In this document: positions 9,355 through 16,831 of the stretch, in pieces | How positions within the stretch are numbered: position 1 is the first letter of the stretch | Layout: every line of letters starts with the position of its first letter | Assembly: GCF_003075435.1 (NCBI RefSeq) | Contig: NZ_QCZJ01000041.1 | Location: 1-37,434 of the forward strand | DNA: 37,434 nucleotides | Direction of reading: 5' to 3' | Origin: Terrimonas sp. | GTDB lineage: Bacteria > Bacteroidota > Bacteroidia > Chitinophagales > Chitinophagaceae | Translations under genes and position numbers: made by a program | Notes under the pieces: model-generated | What the model was told of the DNA's origin: nothing | The model's input: only the letters and a program-made list of their open reading frames with translations | Databases searched by the model: none

Positions 9355-9974
9355 AATGAAGCAATGATAAAGGATGAATATAGTAAAATATTAAGGAGGG
9401 AAATAATTGAAGTATAATTTTTTATGAAGATATTCGATGAACTGGATAAAAAATTATTTAAAGCAAACAGTGGAAAGCCACAACTATAGAAGAACAGCAA
9501 TCCTGAACATATCCAGAAAAAGGGGTCCCTGGCTAAATTAATATATTTATCAGAGGTGAACAGTTCATAAAAATAAAAAATGGTGGAAAGAACAATGATC
9601 AGCGTTCCTGTTGCATAAGAAATGCTCACAAACTGATCTTTGCGCGGTTGCAAAAAAAATATATTTATTATTACAAATAACGGGTATAGCCAGGAAACGA
9701 ATAGCAAAAAAGACCGCATTCTTTTATTCCGGATTACATTACGAACCAATAAAAAGTAAAATACTGGTTGTATAATCATAAAGAAGTTGTATAGCCACAC
9801 GTTGGGTCTTGCATTGTACCCCATCCACAAAGCAATTATCTCAACCAAGAAAGTTAAAAGCAAAAATGGAGAAAGGAGATACAGATAAATAGAAATCCTT
9901 TTTTCGAAATAAAATCTACAAGCTGCCAGTGATGCTAACAAAATAAAATATATGTATACCTCACTAAATATCAT
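9321..9974 (-). CDS. polytopic membrane protein of unknown function, first gene of the kinase operon
   Basis: I do not recognise the family. The 217 residues are mostly hydrophobic, with about six or seven predicted membrane spans separated by short polar loops rich in Arg and Lys (for example RNVIRNKRMRS and QPRKDQFVS). There is no signal peptide and no catalytic motif. Its end overlaps the histidine kinase start by 34 bp, which suggests translational coupling and a fixed stoichiometry. Because the kinase has only one span and no sensor domain, this protein may be the sensing subunit, by analogy with seven-span sensor modules of two-component systems. That role is inference from context only. 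Confidence 0.75.
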   Translation of the reverse strand: MIFSEVYIYFILLASLAACRFYFEKRISIYLYLLSPFLLLTFLVEIIALWMGYNARPNVWLYNFFMIIQPVFYFLLVRNVIRNKRMRSFLLFVSWLYPLFVIINIFFLQPRKDQFVSISYATGTLIIVLSTIFYFYELFTSDKYINLARDPFFWICSGLLFFYSCGFPLFALNNFLSSSSNIFIKNYTSIISLLNILLYSSFIIASLCRIRIRNSFF

Positions 9975-10011
9975 TTGTGCAAGATAAAGGGAGTAAATGA
10001 TTTATAAAAAC

Positions 10012-10037
10012 AAAAAACCTCCTGAGTTATCAGGAGG
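10012..10037 (-). terminator. Rho-independent terminator after the 164-residue gene
   Basis: On the minus strand it has an 8-bp stem CCTCCTGA/TCAGGAGG, a 4-nt loop and a run of six T residues. It lies 27 bp after the stop codon of the gene at 10064-10558 and before the start of the membrane-protein/kinase operon, so the two are separate transcription units. Confidence 0.85.
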
Positions 10038-10063
10038 TTTATATTATAATAACTGATAGTATT

Positions 10064-10558
10064 TTATACTAAAGTCATGCCTTGTTCGCCTCTGTCTACA
10101 ATGGTAATTCCTATACCGCCCCAGTCATCAGCATCGGCTGGTTTTGGAGGCACCGGGCAACTTGGAGGGCAAATTTTTCCAAAGTTATATGCCAGTATGG
10201 TAGTGGCATCTCCATCCTGTACGTAAATATCTTTATGCCCTGTTCCCTCTTCCATTTCTTTGCTCTTGGTTGCTACAAGTGCCAATGTTTGACGTCCGGC
10301 ATATTCTGGCTTTTCAGTAAAATCTGAAGGATATGCTGCGAAATAGAATTTGATACCGTCTGCACCATGCATTTTTGCAGTGTTTATGAACTCCTCAAGT
10401 TCTTCAATGCTGTACCAGGTACTTAATGAATCTTCTTTACCAATACGTGCTGAATTGTGCACCCATCTTTCTTGCTTATAAGTTCTAACTATACTGTCTA
10501 CATAAGCTGTGTTTACGTACTTTCCGCTCTTTAATGATTTCTTTTGAATTGTAAGCAT
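10064..10558 (-). CDS. conserved hypothetical protein of Bacteroidota (164 residues)
   Basis: I recall similar proteins in Chitinophagaceae and relatives but know of no assigned function. There is no signal peptide or membrane span, so it is probably cytoplasmic. The N-terminal half is mixed alpha/beta, with the segment GKEDSLSTWYSIEELEEFI and a following GADGIKFYFAAYP that looks like a beta strand next to a helix. Near the C-terminus a Cys- and Pro-rich segment ICPPSCPVPPKP precedes DDWGGIGITIVDRGEQG. The two cysteines could bind a metal or form a disulfide. It is a single-gene unit with its own terminator. Its upstream region carries the array of 16-bp palindromes at 10720-10806, which may control it. 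Confidence 0.75.
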   Translation of the reverse strand: MLTIQKKSLKSGKYVNTAYVDSIVRTYKQERWVHNSARIGKEDSLSTWYSIEELEEFINTAKMHGADGIKFYFAAYPSDFTEKPEYAGRQTLALVATKSKEMEEGTGHKDIYVQDGDATTILAYNFGKICPPSCPVPPKPADADDWGGIGITIVDRGEQGMTLV

Positions 10559-11225
10559 GTTCTGTGGTTTAAAGTGAATGAAAAATTATTTCGCTGTAAA
10601 GCTAAACATGCACAATAGAAAAATATATATACAAATTATTGCAATCTATTTAATTACAAATTAATATTATTTATACTAAATAGAACCTCAATAACAAATG
10701 TCAATTTCAATCAAAAAAAACCGTTAAAACAACATAATAAAACCGTTAAAAAACGGTACCTGGGCTACCGTTAAAAAACGGTGGAAAATCACCGTTAAAA
10801 AACGGTAATAAAATACCGCTATTACTTTTCGACAACAAATATGTTTTTGATAGATATTTAATGCACGATGGTGCTAGTTCAAGAGTATTGACGGTTCTAA
10901 CTGTTTTGTATAACCGAAATTAGAAGACAATTCTCAAGGAAAGGTTAACCAGCTCAATTTCCTAAAACTTTGGTTCATATAGATACAGCAAAGACTACTT
11001 TTTTAGAACATTTTATACATGTTGATGTCCATAAACCTTATCCTATTTTTCGATCTGGCTGTTGCCGACCTATAAGAAAAACACACTTACAGGTAAACCT
11101 GTAGTAGGAATAAAATTGTTTAGACCATGAAATAAGTTAGACCTTTTGTAAAAACACCTGATCTATCTTTTCCATCTCCCGAAAAAAGTAATGGATAATA
11201 AATGGTCTAAGCATTTATTCCAATT
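10559..11225. other. gene-free region with the palindrome array
   Basis: I find no credible gene in these 667 bp. The proximal part (10559-10720) is very AT-rich and should contain the promoter of the 164-residue gene. The array at 10720-10806 follows. The distal part (about 10820-11225) has a more balanced composition but stops in every frame. A perfect inverted repeat ACAGGTaaACCTGT lies at about 11089-11102. This could be a decayed gene, but I cannot name one. Confidence 0.5.
10720..10806. repeat. array of three identical 16-bp palindromes plus a half copy
   Basis: The palindrome ACCGTTAAAAAACGGT occurs at 10742-10757, 10767-10782 and 10791-10806. A half copy (ACCGTTAAAA) is at 10720-10729, and a degenerate ACCGC follows at 10814. 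Start-to-start distances are 22, 25 and 24 bp, and the spacers of 8 or 9 bp differ in sequence. Each unit can form a 6-bp stem with a 4-nt loop. The array lies about 160-250 bp upstream of the 164-residue gene. It may be a multi-site operator or a hairpin array; the spacers are far too short for CRISPR. Confidence 0.8.
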
Positions 11226-11705
11226 TCAATTTTTAGTTTTAGTTTTAAAGGTAAAATGCCGTTGTGTTAGATAGCTGAAGCAAACTACAATAATTGTTGT
11301 AACTACTTTAGCTATCGTAGGATAAAAACCAAATTGCTCTACAAAGAGTTTTATAAAAATATAATTTAAAACCACGCACATTACTACCATCGCAAAATAC
11401 CGGATCAATTGAATTCTTCCCCGCAAAGTAGACCCTGTAAATACTATATTCCGCATTAGCAGAAATCCTATTGGAAATGTTACAAAAAAAGAGATAATAA
11501 ATGAAGCTATATATGGACTTATGCTTATAAAAGGAGTGTGTACAATTTGCTTCTTTAAGATGAAATTATAGGTAACGAAGTAGATAATAATATCAAGTAA
11601 AGTATTACCTCCCCCACACGCTACATACCGGAATGTTTGCCTGTCAATAAATTTTTGAAAAGGTGTATAAACAAAGTCAAGCAGGGCAATTATGAAATGC
11701 TTCAA
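11226..11705 (-). CDS. GtrA-like membrane protein
   Basis: Small four-span inner-membrane protein of the GtrA/DPMS3 family, thought to help move or flip polyprenyl-linked sugars for cell-surface polysaccharide modification. The family opening is clear: QTFRYVACGGGNTLLDIIIYFVTYNFIL. It is followed by spans near FISPYIASFIISFFVTFPIGF, IRYFAMVVMCVVLNYIFIKLF and KVVTTIIVVCFSYL, and ends in the family-typical QRHFTFK. The length of 159 residues is normal. The start is TTG at 11705, since the family N-terminus extends that far and there is no ATG. No glycosyltransferase is adjacent, so its sugar substrate is not indicated. Confidence 0.88.
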   Translation of the reverse strand: MKHFIIALLDFVYTPFQKFIDRQTFRYVACGGGNTLLDIIIYFVTYNFILKKQIVHTPFISISPYIASFIISFFVTFPIGFLLMRNIVFTGSTLRGRIQLIRYFAMVVMCVVLNYIFIKLFVEQFGFYPTIAKVVTTIIVVCFSYLTQRHFTFKTKTKN

Positions 11706-11768
11706 GTGGTATGATTATAATTTTTACAAAAAAAATGCATTTTATTCAAAAAAAGATTAGGTAAAACG

Positions 11769-11876
11769 ATTGGTTGCATTCCAGATTTCCCCTGGCTGGC
11801 GGAAACACCAACCAGGGCGTGCGCCTTGGGCAGTGTCTCACCGCACACTTCCGCGAAAGTTTGAAATGCATCCAAT
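11769..11876. repeat. palindromic dispersed element, copy B (about 108 bp)
   Basis: The left arm is ATTGGTTGCATTCCAGATTT. The right arm, read in reverse complement, is ATTGGATGCATTTCAAACTT. These arms match the arms of the element at 3875-3984. The interior is GC-richer than the flanks and holds an inner inverted repeat CCCTGG/CCAGGG (about 11790-11816). The element lies between the gtrA-like start and the yceI terminator and does not interrupt a gene. Confidence 0.65.
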
Positions 11877-11908
11877 CTATTTCATATTATCCTGCTTTTG
11901 TTCAAAAT

Positions 11909-11939
11909 AAAAAAGCTACCCTCAAAACAAAGGCAGCTT
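11909..11939 (-). terminator. Rho-independent terminator of yceI
   Basis: On the minus strand the arms AAGCTGCC and GGTAGCTT pair with one mismatch around an 11-nt loop and run into T-rich sequence. It starts 22 bp after the yceI stop codon. Confidence 0.7.
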
Positions 11940-11961
11940 CTTCCACACTTCTATTATAAAA

Positions 11962-12492
11962 TTATTGTTTAACATATTGTACCTCAGCACTTACCCTAAC
12001 TTCATCACTTACTACTACCCCACCAGCCTCTGTAGCGGCATTCCAGTTTAAACCAAAATCTTTACGGTTAATTTTTGCAGCAACAGAAAAGCCTGCCTTT
12101 GTCTGACCATAAGGGTCCTTAACAACACCACCGGCTTCTACAGATATTTTTACTTTTTTTGTTACGCCATGCAATGTGAGGTCGCCTTCTGCTTCATATT
12201 CATCACCGCCTTTTGAGCGCAGGCCATTTGCTTCAAACACCAGCTCCGGATATTTTTCAGTCTCAAAAAAATCAGGACTTTTAAGATGAGCGTCTCTTTG
12301 CTCATTGCCGGTAGTTATAGAATCTACTATTGCTGTAAACCTGATCTTAGCTTTTGTAAAATCATCTCCTTCAGTCTCTACCGTTGAGGTAAATGCCTGG
12401 AAACTACCCGTTACGTTAGTTATCATTAAGTGCCTGATTTTAAATTGTATTTCGCTGTGTGAAGGATCTATGATCCATGTAGTTGTTGCCAT
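11962..12492 (-). CDS. YceI-family polyisoprenoid-binding-like protein
   Basis: YceI-like lipocalin-fold protein, a family that binds long isoprenoid chains and is often induced by envelope or pH stress. It opens with TWIIDPSHSEIQFKIRHLMI, where S9 and H18 lie in the typical pattern. It continues through VTGSFQAFTSTVE, the substrate-channel motif FFETEKYPELVFEA, and GDLTLHGVTKKVKISVE near the end. The length of 176 residues is normal, but there is no signal peptide, so this is the cytoplasmic form common in Bacteroidota. It is a single-gene unit with a terminator behind it and a -7 box plus palindrome in front (12520-12544), which suggests control by a dedicated repressor. Confidence 0.96.
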   Translation of the reverse strand: MATTTWIIDPSHSEIQFKIRHLMITNVTGSFQAFTSTVETEGDDFTKAKIRFTAIVDSITTGNEQRDAHLKSPDFFETEKYPELVFEANGLRSKGGDEYEAEGDLTLHGVTKKVKISVEAGGVVKDPYGQTKAGFSVAAKINRKDFGLNWNAATEAGGVVVSDEVRVSAEVQYVKQ

Positions 12493-12519
12493 GATTTATA
12501 TCGTTTTAATATTTGACTG

Positions 12520-12544
12520 CAAATATAATTAATGTTTAAACATT
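12520..12544 (-). promoter_or_regulatory. yceI promoter -7 box with palindromic operator
   Basis: On the minus strand TATATTTG (12527-12520) matches the Bacteroidota -7 consensus TAnnTTTG, about 28 bp before the yceI ATG. Directly upstream, at 12531-12544, lies the perfect 14-bp palindrome AATGTTTAAACATT. It falls inside the expected -7/-33 spacer, where a bound repressor would block the polymerase. No regulator gene is adjacent, so the binding protein is unknown; MarR- or HxlR-type proteins are plausible. Confidence 0.6.
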
Positions 12545-12687
12545 GATTTGTTAATAATTCCCTCTTTTTATCCCTCAAAAGGCTTACCACAAATATTTTA
12601 TAGCCTGCTGAAAATAAATATATCCGCTTTTTTTACGTTTTACAGTTACAAAACATCCTTCAGCCTTTACCAATAATAGTATGTAAA

Positions 12688-13287
12688 ATGAACAGCAAAT
12701 TGAGATTAAGCGATACTGATTTGATAATCAGCATCAAAACAAATAAAAATCTTAATAGTGCGATAGCCTTTATTTACGAAGCACATTTTGAATACCTGAG
12801 TTCTTTAATTACTAATAATAGTGGCAGCGAGCAGGACGCCCAGGATATACTGCAGGAAGTAATGGTAGATTTTATCCGGGTGGTGCAGTCAGGAAAGTTC
12901 AGGGAAGAATCCAGCGTAAAAACTTTTTTGCATTCAATGACGAGGAATTGCTGGCTGAATGAGTTGAAGAAAAGAAACAGCGCGGAAAAGAGGGATAAGG
13001 TTTTTGAAAGAAACCGCTTGCAGGATGATAACAGCAACGAAACCTATGAGCAGCGGGAATCAAAAAAAAAGCTATTAGAAGTATTTAATACCCTGGGTGA
13101 TGGGTGTAAAAAAATCCTTACCCTGTTTTATTTCGAAAGTTTATCAATGAAAGAAATAGTTGAACAAACCAATTACGAAAACGAGCAGGTAGTAAGAAAT
13201 AAAAAACACAAGTGTTTTAAAACACTTGTAGCATTGGTAAAAAATAATGTAGCAATTATTGAAACGCTGAAAGCAAATAGTATATGA
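12688..13287 (+). CDS. ECF-type RNA polymerase sigma factor
   Basis: Sigma-70 family ECF sigma factor of 199 residues. Region 2 includes FIYEAHFEYLSSLITNNSGSEQDAQDILQEV, cut here to the recognisable part DAQDILQEVMVDFIRVV, and the -10-binding helix near FLHSMTRNCWLNELKKR. Region 4 covers about residues 135-185 (GDGCKKILTLFYFESLSMKEIV), with a degenerate recognition helix NYENEQVVRNKKHKCFKTL, the layout of several Bacteroidota ECF groups. The next gene overlaps it by 4 bp (ATGA) and encodes a membrane-anchored protein that is probably its anti-sigma factor. Confidence 0.9.
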   Translation: MNSKLRLSDTDLIISIKTNKNLNSAIAFIYEAHFEYLSSLITNNSGSEQDAQDILQEVMVDFIRVVQSGKFREESSVKTFLHSMTRNCWLNELKKRNSAEKRDKVFERNRLQDDNSNETYEQRESKKKLLEVFNTLGDGCKKILTLFYFESLSMKEIVEQTNYENEQVVRNKKHKCFKTLVALVKNNVAIIETLKANSI

Positions 13288-14054
13288 CTTACGATTTTAA
13301 CGCCAATATTGATTTACTAGAGCAGTACATAGATGGTACCGTGAATGATGAGGAAAGAAAATTAGTTGAGCAACTATTAAATAACAATGCCGAACTGCGG
13401 GAAGCATATGAATATATGAATATGGCTGTAGCCTCAGTAAAACTTTCTGCTTTGCACAGGCAGGTAGGTAATATTGCAGCAGCATACAAAACAGGTAAAA
13501 ACAGCAGTACCGCTACACAGGGTCAACCGGCAAAAATACGTAGTATAGGCTTTTACGCTATGCGTGTAGCAGCGGTATTGGCAGTGGTATTAGCTTCTTA
13601 CACAGCAATACAATATGCCACCATAACCCCGGATAAATTATATACCTCTGCCTTTGAAGCATATAATTTATCAGCAACAAGAAGCGCTTCCAAAGGAACT
13701 GATATAGAACAATCATATAAAATGGGAAACTGGAATGCCGTGTTATCTGCCATTTCTAATGAAAGCGGGCAAAAAGAAAAATTTCTTGGCGGCGTCTCAG
13801 CATTATATCTCGATAAATTTGATGTGGCTGCTGATTATTTTAACCAGGTAATTGACGCAAATAAAACGCTTACTGAAAAACCATATACCCAGGAAAGTGA
13901 ATTTTATCTTGCGCTTGCTTTAATTAAGCTTCAAAACTATGATGCGGCAAAAAGCATCATTCATAAAATAACAGCAAATCCTGATCATACTTATTATAAC
14001 CAGGTAAAAAAAATAAGTACGATTAAAACAGCCTTACTTTCTTTTAAGAAATAA
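13284..14054 (+). CDS. membrane protein with TPR-like C-terminus, probable anti-sigma factor
   Basis: Bitopic membrane protein with an anti-sigma-like layout. The cytoplasmic N-terminus has the zf-HC2-like helical pattern without cysteines (NIDLLEQYIDGTVNDEERKL and NNAELREAYEYM). A span follows at about residues 93-110 (YAMRVAAVLAVVLASYTAI). A periplasmic region of about 140 residues contains TPR-like helical pairs (GGVSALYLDKFDVAADYF and ESEFYLALALIKLQNYDAA). The ATG overlaps the sigma-factor stop by 4 bp, so the two are translationally coupled. The TPR part may sense an envelope partner. It carries no FecR domain, so it is a different type from the pair at 2077-3745. The operon ends at a bidirectional terminator. 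Confidence 0.75.
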   Translation: MTYDFNANIDLLEQYIDGTVNDEERKLVEQLLNNNAELREAYEYMNMAVASVKLSALHRQVGNIAAAYKTGKNSSTATQGQPAKIRSIGFYAMRVAAVLAVVLASYTAIQYATITPDKLYTSAFEAYNLSATRSASKGTDIEQSYKMGNWNAVLSAISNESGQKEKFLGGVSALYLDKFDVAADYFNQVIDANKTLTEKPYTQESEFYLALALIKLQNYDAAKSIIHKITANPDHTYYNQVKKISTIKTALLSFKK

Positions 14055-14072
14055 CAATTATCATATAAAATA

Positions 14073-14108
14073 TAAAAACCCCGACATACAATCCGGGGTT
14101 TTATATTT
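14073..14108. terminator. bidirectional terminator between the anti-sigma gene and htpG
   Basis: The arms AACCCCG (14077-14083) and CGGGGTT (14094-14100) pair, with A-rich sequence before and T-rich sequence after. It can therefore end transcription from both converging genes. Confidence 0.8.
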
Positions 14109-14122
14109 TATAAAGATCGTTT

Positions 14123-15973
14123 TTAGCCCTCCACAATAATCTTTCCTTTCTGCACTCCTCCTATCAGTTCAACACTGCGGTTGATAAATTCGGTAAGATT
14201 ATTTCCTTTCAGCAAACCCTGGGATAGCAATGCAAGATCTGCGAGGTTATGCACCAGCTTTTCTTTTTTATCACTATCTGTTTCAGCTAAAATATTCTGA
14301 TAGACAGGATGATTACCATTCACTGTAAGCGATACTTCATCAGGCATGTTTGCATAAAAACTTCCCATTGGCCCGCTTACCGATGCCATATCTTTCATAC
14401 GCCTCATAAATTCAGGTCTTGTGGCTACAACCGGGGGAGCATCAGCGCTAAGCCCTTTCACCTCCACCGTCATATTTACCTCAGGCATTTTAATATCAAA
14501 CAGGTTTTTCAATGCTTCAGCTTCTTCCTTATTCAATACTGATTCACCACCTTCCTGTTTATCAATGAGATTATCAACAATATCTGCATCAACACGGGTA
14601 AAAGTTACATTATCCAGCTTATGTTCTACCTGGTTAATAAATGCTGAATCAACAATAGTTTCCATCTTCACAATAACATAGCCCTTTGCTTTTGCCTGCT
14701 GTATATAAGCGTCCTGCTGTACCGGATTAGTAGTATATAAAATCACCAGCTTGCCGTCTTTATTCTTTTGCAATGTTTCAGCAGCCAGCCTGTATTCTTC
14801 AAGCGTATAAAATTTACCGCCATCGACATCCTCAAACAGGTTGAATTTATTCGCCTTTTCAAAAAACTTGTCGTCTGTCATCATTCCATACTTCACAAAC
14901 AATCCAATACTCTCCCATTTTTCTTCAAATTCTTTTCGCTCTTTATTAAAAATTTCTTCAAGCTTATCCGCAACTTTTTTGGTAATATAATTATTGATCT
15001 TTTTAACATTAGGATCACCCTGCAAATAGCTGCGGCTAACGTTCAGCGGAATATCAGGAGAATCAATCACACCCTGTAACAGCATCAAGAACTCGGGCAC
15101 TATATCTTTTACTTCATCCGTTACAAATACCTGGTTGCTGTAAAGCTGAATTTTATCCTTTTGTATTTCGTAGCTCTGTTTTATTTTAGGGAAATACAAA
15201 ATACCGGTAAGATTAAATGGGTAATCAACATTCAGATGAATCCAGAATAATGGCGTTTCATTATAAGGATATAGTTCCTTGTAAAAATTCTGGTAATCTT
15301 CTGTTGTAAGTTCAGAAGGTTTTTTGGTCCATGCAGGGTTTGTATTATTGATTTGCTTGTCTTCAAAAAAGATAGGCACAGGCAGGAACTTACAGAATTT
15401 TTCAAGTATCTGACTTATCCTGTGGGTTTCTAAAAATTCTTTGCTTTCTTCATTTATATGGAGAATAATATCCGTACCTCTTTCTCCTTTATCCACTTCT
15501 TCAAGGGTAAATGCCGGGCTGCCATCACATTCCCATTTTACTGCGGGAGTATCTTCCTTATATGATTTAGTCACTACTTCCACTTTATCGCTCACCATAA
15601 AAGCAGAATAAAAACCAAGCCCGAAGTGACCGATAATATTCGCGTCATTCTGCCCTTTGTATTTCTGAAGAAATTCTTCGGCGCCGCTAAAAGCCACCTG
15701 GTTCAGGTATTTATCAACCTCTCCGGCTGTCATACCAATACCCTTGTCTGAAATAGTAAGCGTTTTAGCTTCAGCATCTAACTTAATATCTATTCGCAAT
15801 TCGCCCAATTCGCCTTTCGCTTCGCCGATAGAGGATAATGTTTTCAATTTCTGGGTTGCGTCTACCGCATTGCTCACCAATTCCCTCACAAAAATGTCAT
15901 GCTCGCTGTACAGAAATTTCTTAATTATCGGGAAAATATTCTCCGTTTGTACGCGTATATTGCCTTTTTGCAT
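14123..15973 (-). CDS. htpG: chaperone HtpG (Hsp90)
   Basis: Cytoplasmic Hsp90-family ATPase chaperone that works with DnaK on late folding steps. The N-terminal GHKL ATPase domain contains the catalytic and nucleotide-binding residues in FVRELVSNAVDATQKL (E31, N35), TISDKGIGMT and GHFGLGFYSAFMV. The middle domain follows, with PLNVSRSYLQ carrying the conserved arginine that contacts the gamma phosphate. The C-terminal dimerisation domain is shorter than in E. coli but normal for Bacteroidota. The total is 616 residues. It is a single-gene unit that converges with the ECF/anti-sigma operon on a shared terminator. The ATG at 15973 lies directly before the family N-terminus. Confidence 0.99.
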   Translation of the reverse strand: MQKGNIRVQTENIFPIIKKFLYSEHDIFVRELVSNAVDATQKLKTLSSIGEAKGELGELRIDIKLDAEAKTLTISDKGIGMTAGEVDKYLNQVAFSGAEEFLQKYKGQNDANIIGHFGLGFYSAFMVSDKVEVVTKSYKEDTPAVKWECDGSPAFTLEEVDKGERGTDIILHINEESKEFLETHRISQILEKFCKFLPVPIFFEDKQINNTNPAWTKKPSELTTEDYQNFYKELYPYNETPLFWIHLNVDYPFNLTGILYFPKIKQSYEIQKDKIQLYSNQVFVTDEVKDIVPEFLMLLQGVIDSPDIPLNVSRSYLQGDPNVKKINNYITKKVADKLEEIFNKERKEFEEKWESIGLFVKYGMMTDDKFFEKANKFNLFEDVDGGKFYTLEEYRLAAETLQKNKDGKLVILYTTNPVQQDAYIQQAKAKGYVIVKMETIVDSAFINQVEHKLDNVTFTRVDADIVDNLIDKQEGGESVLNKEEAEALKNLFDIKMPEVNMTVEVKGLSADAPPVVATRPEFMRRMKDMASVSGPMGSFYANMPDEVSLTVNGNHPVYQNILAETDSDKKEKLVHNLADLALLSQGLLKGNNLTEFINRSVELIGGVQKGKIIVEG

Positions 15974-16061
15974 AATATATGTAATTAAATTAATATTATA
16001 TATGTGCTCTACTGGGACAAATAAAATGCCATTTGAGAGATTACTGACAGGATGGCAAGAA

Positions 16062-16120
16062 GGTTTGTAGTTTGTGGTTTATGGTTTGAGGTTTAACCCC
16101 GAAGCCACAAACTACAAACC
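16062..16120. repeat. inverted repeat of GTTTGTAGTTTGTGG type
   Basis: The arms GGTTTGTAGTTTGTGG (16062-16077) and CCACAAACTACAAACC (16105-16120) are perfect 16-bp inverted copies. The loop holds further degenerate GGTTTATGGTTTGAGG units. It lies between htpG and the ribosomal-protein promoter. Simple drifting repeats of this kind occur between genes in Bacteroidota. Confidence 0.65.
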
Positions 16121-16154
16121 ATAAACAAATAATTCCGGATATAGCAAAAAAACT

Positions 16155-16162
16155 TACCTTTG
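16155..16162 (+). promoter_or_regulatory. -7 box of the rpsF-rpsR-rplI promoter
   Basis: TACCTTTG matches the Bacteroidota -7 consensus TAnnTTTG exactly. The expected start of transcription near 16169 leaves a leader of about 28 nt before the rpsF ATG at 16197. A clear -33 TTTG was not seen. Confidence 0.55.
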
Positions 16163-16196
16163 CACCCCATTATTTAAAAACCAAAAATTCAGGGTA

Positions 16197-16553
16197 ATGA
16201 ACAATTATGAATTGATGGTGATTTTTACCCCTATTCTGAGCGAAGAAGAATTTAAAGCAGCTCAGAAAAAATACACTGATCTTGTTGCCGAAGTTGGCGG
16301 TGAGATAGTGCATTCAAACCCCTGGGGGTTAAAATCACTGGCGTATCCCATCCAGAAAAAAACCACAGGTATTTACTGGGTGATGGAATTTACTGCGCCA
16401 TCCAGCTTCAATGAATCTTTGAAGATTCAACTGCTACGTGACGAGCAGGTTTTACGTCACATGGTAACGAAACTCGATAAATACGCCGTCGTGTACAATG
16501 CCAGAAAGAAAAGTGGTGTAAATTATAAAACCGAAAAAGCGCAGGCTGAATAG
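16197..16553 (+). CDS. rpsF: 30S ribosomal protein bS6
   Basis: Small-subunit ribosomal protein that binds 16S rRNA together with bS18 on the platform. The family start [13 protein letters not shown] and the segment [19 protein letters not shown] (with [12 protein letters not shown] after it) are clear. The length of 118 residues is normal, and the C-terminal tail is Lys-rich. It is the first gene of the rpsF-rpsR-rplI operon, 2 bp before rpsR, with a well-formed -7 box upstream. bS6 and bS18 form a heterodimer, and their adjacency is common across bacteria. Confidence 0.98.
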   Translation: MNNYELMVIFTPILSEEEFKAAQKKYTDLVAEVGGEIVHSNPWGLKSLAYPIQKKTTGIYWVMEFTAPSSFNESLKIQLLRDEQVLRHMVTKLDKYAVVYNARKKSGVNYKTEKAQAE

Positions 16554-16555
16554 TT

Positions 16556-16822
16556 ATGGCAAAAGCTAATGAAATAAAATATCTTACGGCTATCAAAACC
16601 GAGAAGCCTAAGAAAAAATTCTGCCGCTTTAAGAAATACGGCATTAAGTACATAGACTACAAGGATATTGAGTTTTTAAAGAAATTCCTGAATGAGCAGG
16701 GTAAAATGTTGCCCCGCCGCATTACAGGAAATTCACTTAAATACCAGCGTAAAGTGTCTGACGCAATAAAAAAGGCCAGGCAAATGGCTTTATTACCTTA
16801 CGTAACTGATCTTTTAAAGTAG
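16556..16822 (+). CDS. rpsR: 30S ribosomal protein bS18
   Basis: Small-subunit ribosomal protein that pairs with bS6. The family core is clear in [29 protein letters not shown], of which the key part is [14 protein letters not shown] and [15 protein letters not shown]. The end [11 protein letters not shown] is also typical. The length of 88 residues is normal, with a Lys-rich N-terminal extension. The stop codon overlaps a strong AGGAGG that serves the next gene, rplI. In Bacteroidota ribosomes bS6, bS18 and bS21 are reported to cover the anti-Shine-Dalgarno sequence of 16S rRNA. Confidence 0.98.
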   Translation: MAKANEIKYLTAIKTEKPKKKFCRFKKYGIKYIDYKDIEFLKKFLNEQGKMLPRRITGNSLKYQRKVSDAIKKARQMALLPYVTDLLK

Positions 16823-16826
16823 GAGG
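16821..16826 (+). promoter_or_regulatory. unusually strong Shine-Dalgarno site of rplI
   Basis: AGGAGG lies 5 nt before the rplI ATG at 16832 and overlaps the rpsR stop codon. Other starts in this window, including rpsF and rpsR, lack such a site, as expected in Bacteroidota. It may make rplI translation depend on a ribosome whose anti-Shine-Dalgarno is exposed. Confidence 0.75.
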
Positions 16827-16831
16827 CAATC

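Noticed and set aside
10720-10806. CRISPR array
   Set aside because: The repeats are only 16 bp and the spacers 8-9 bp, and no cas gene is near.
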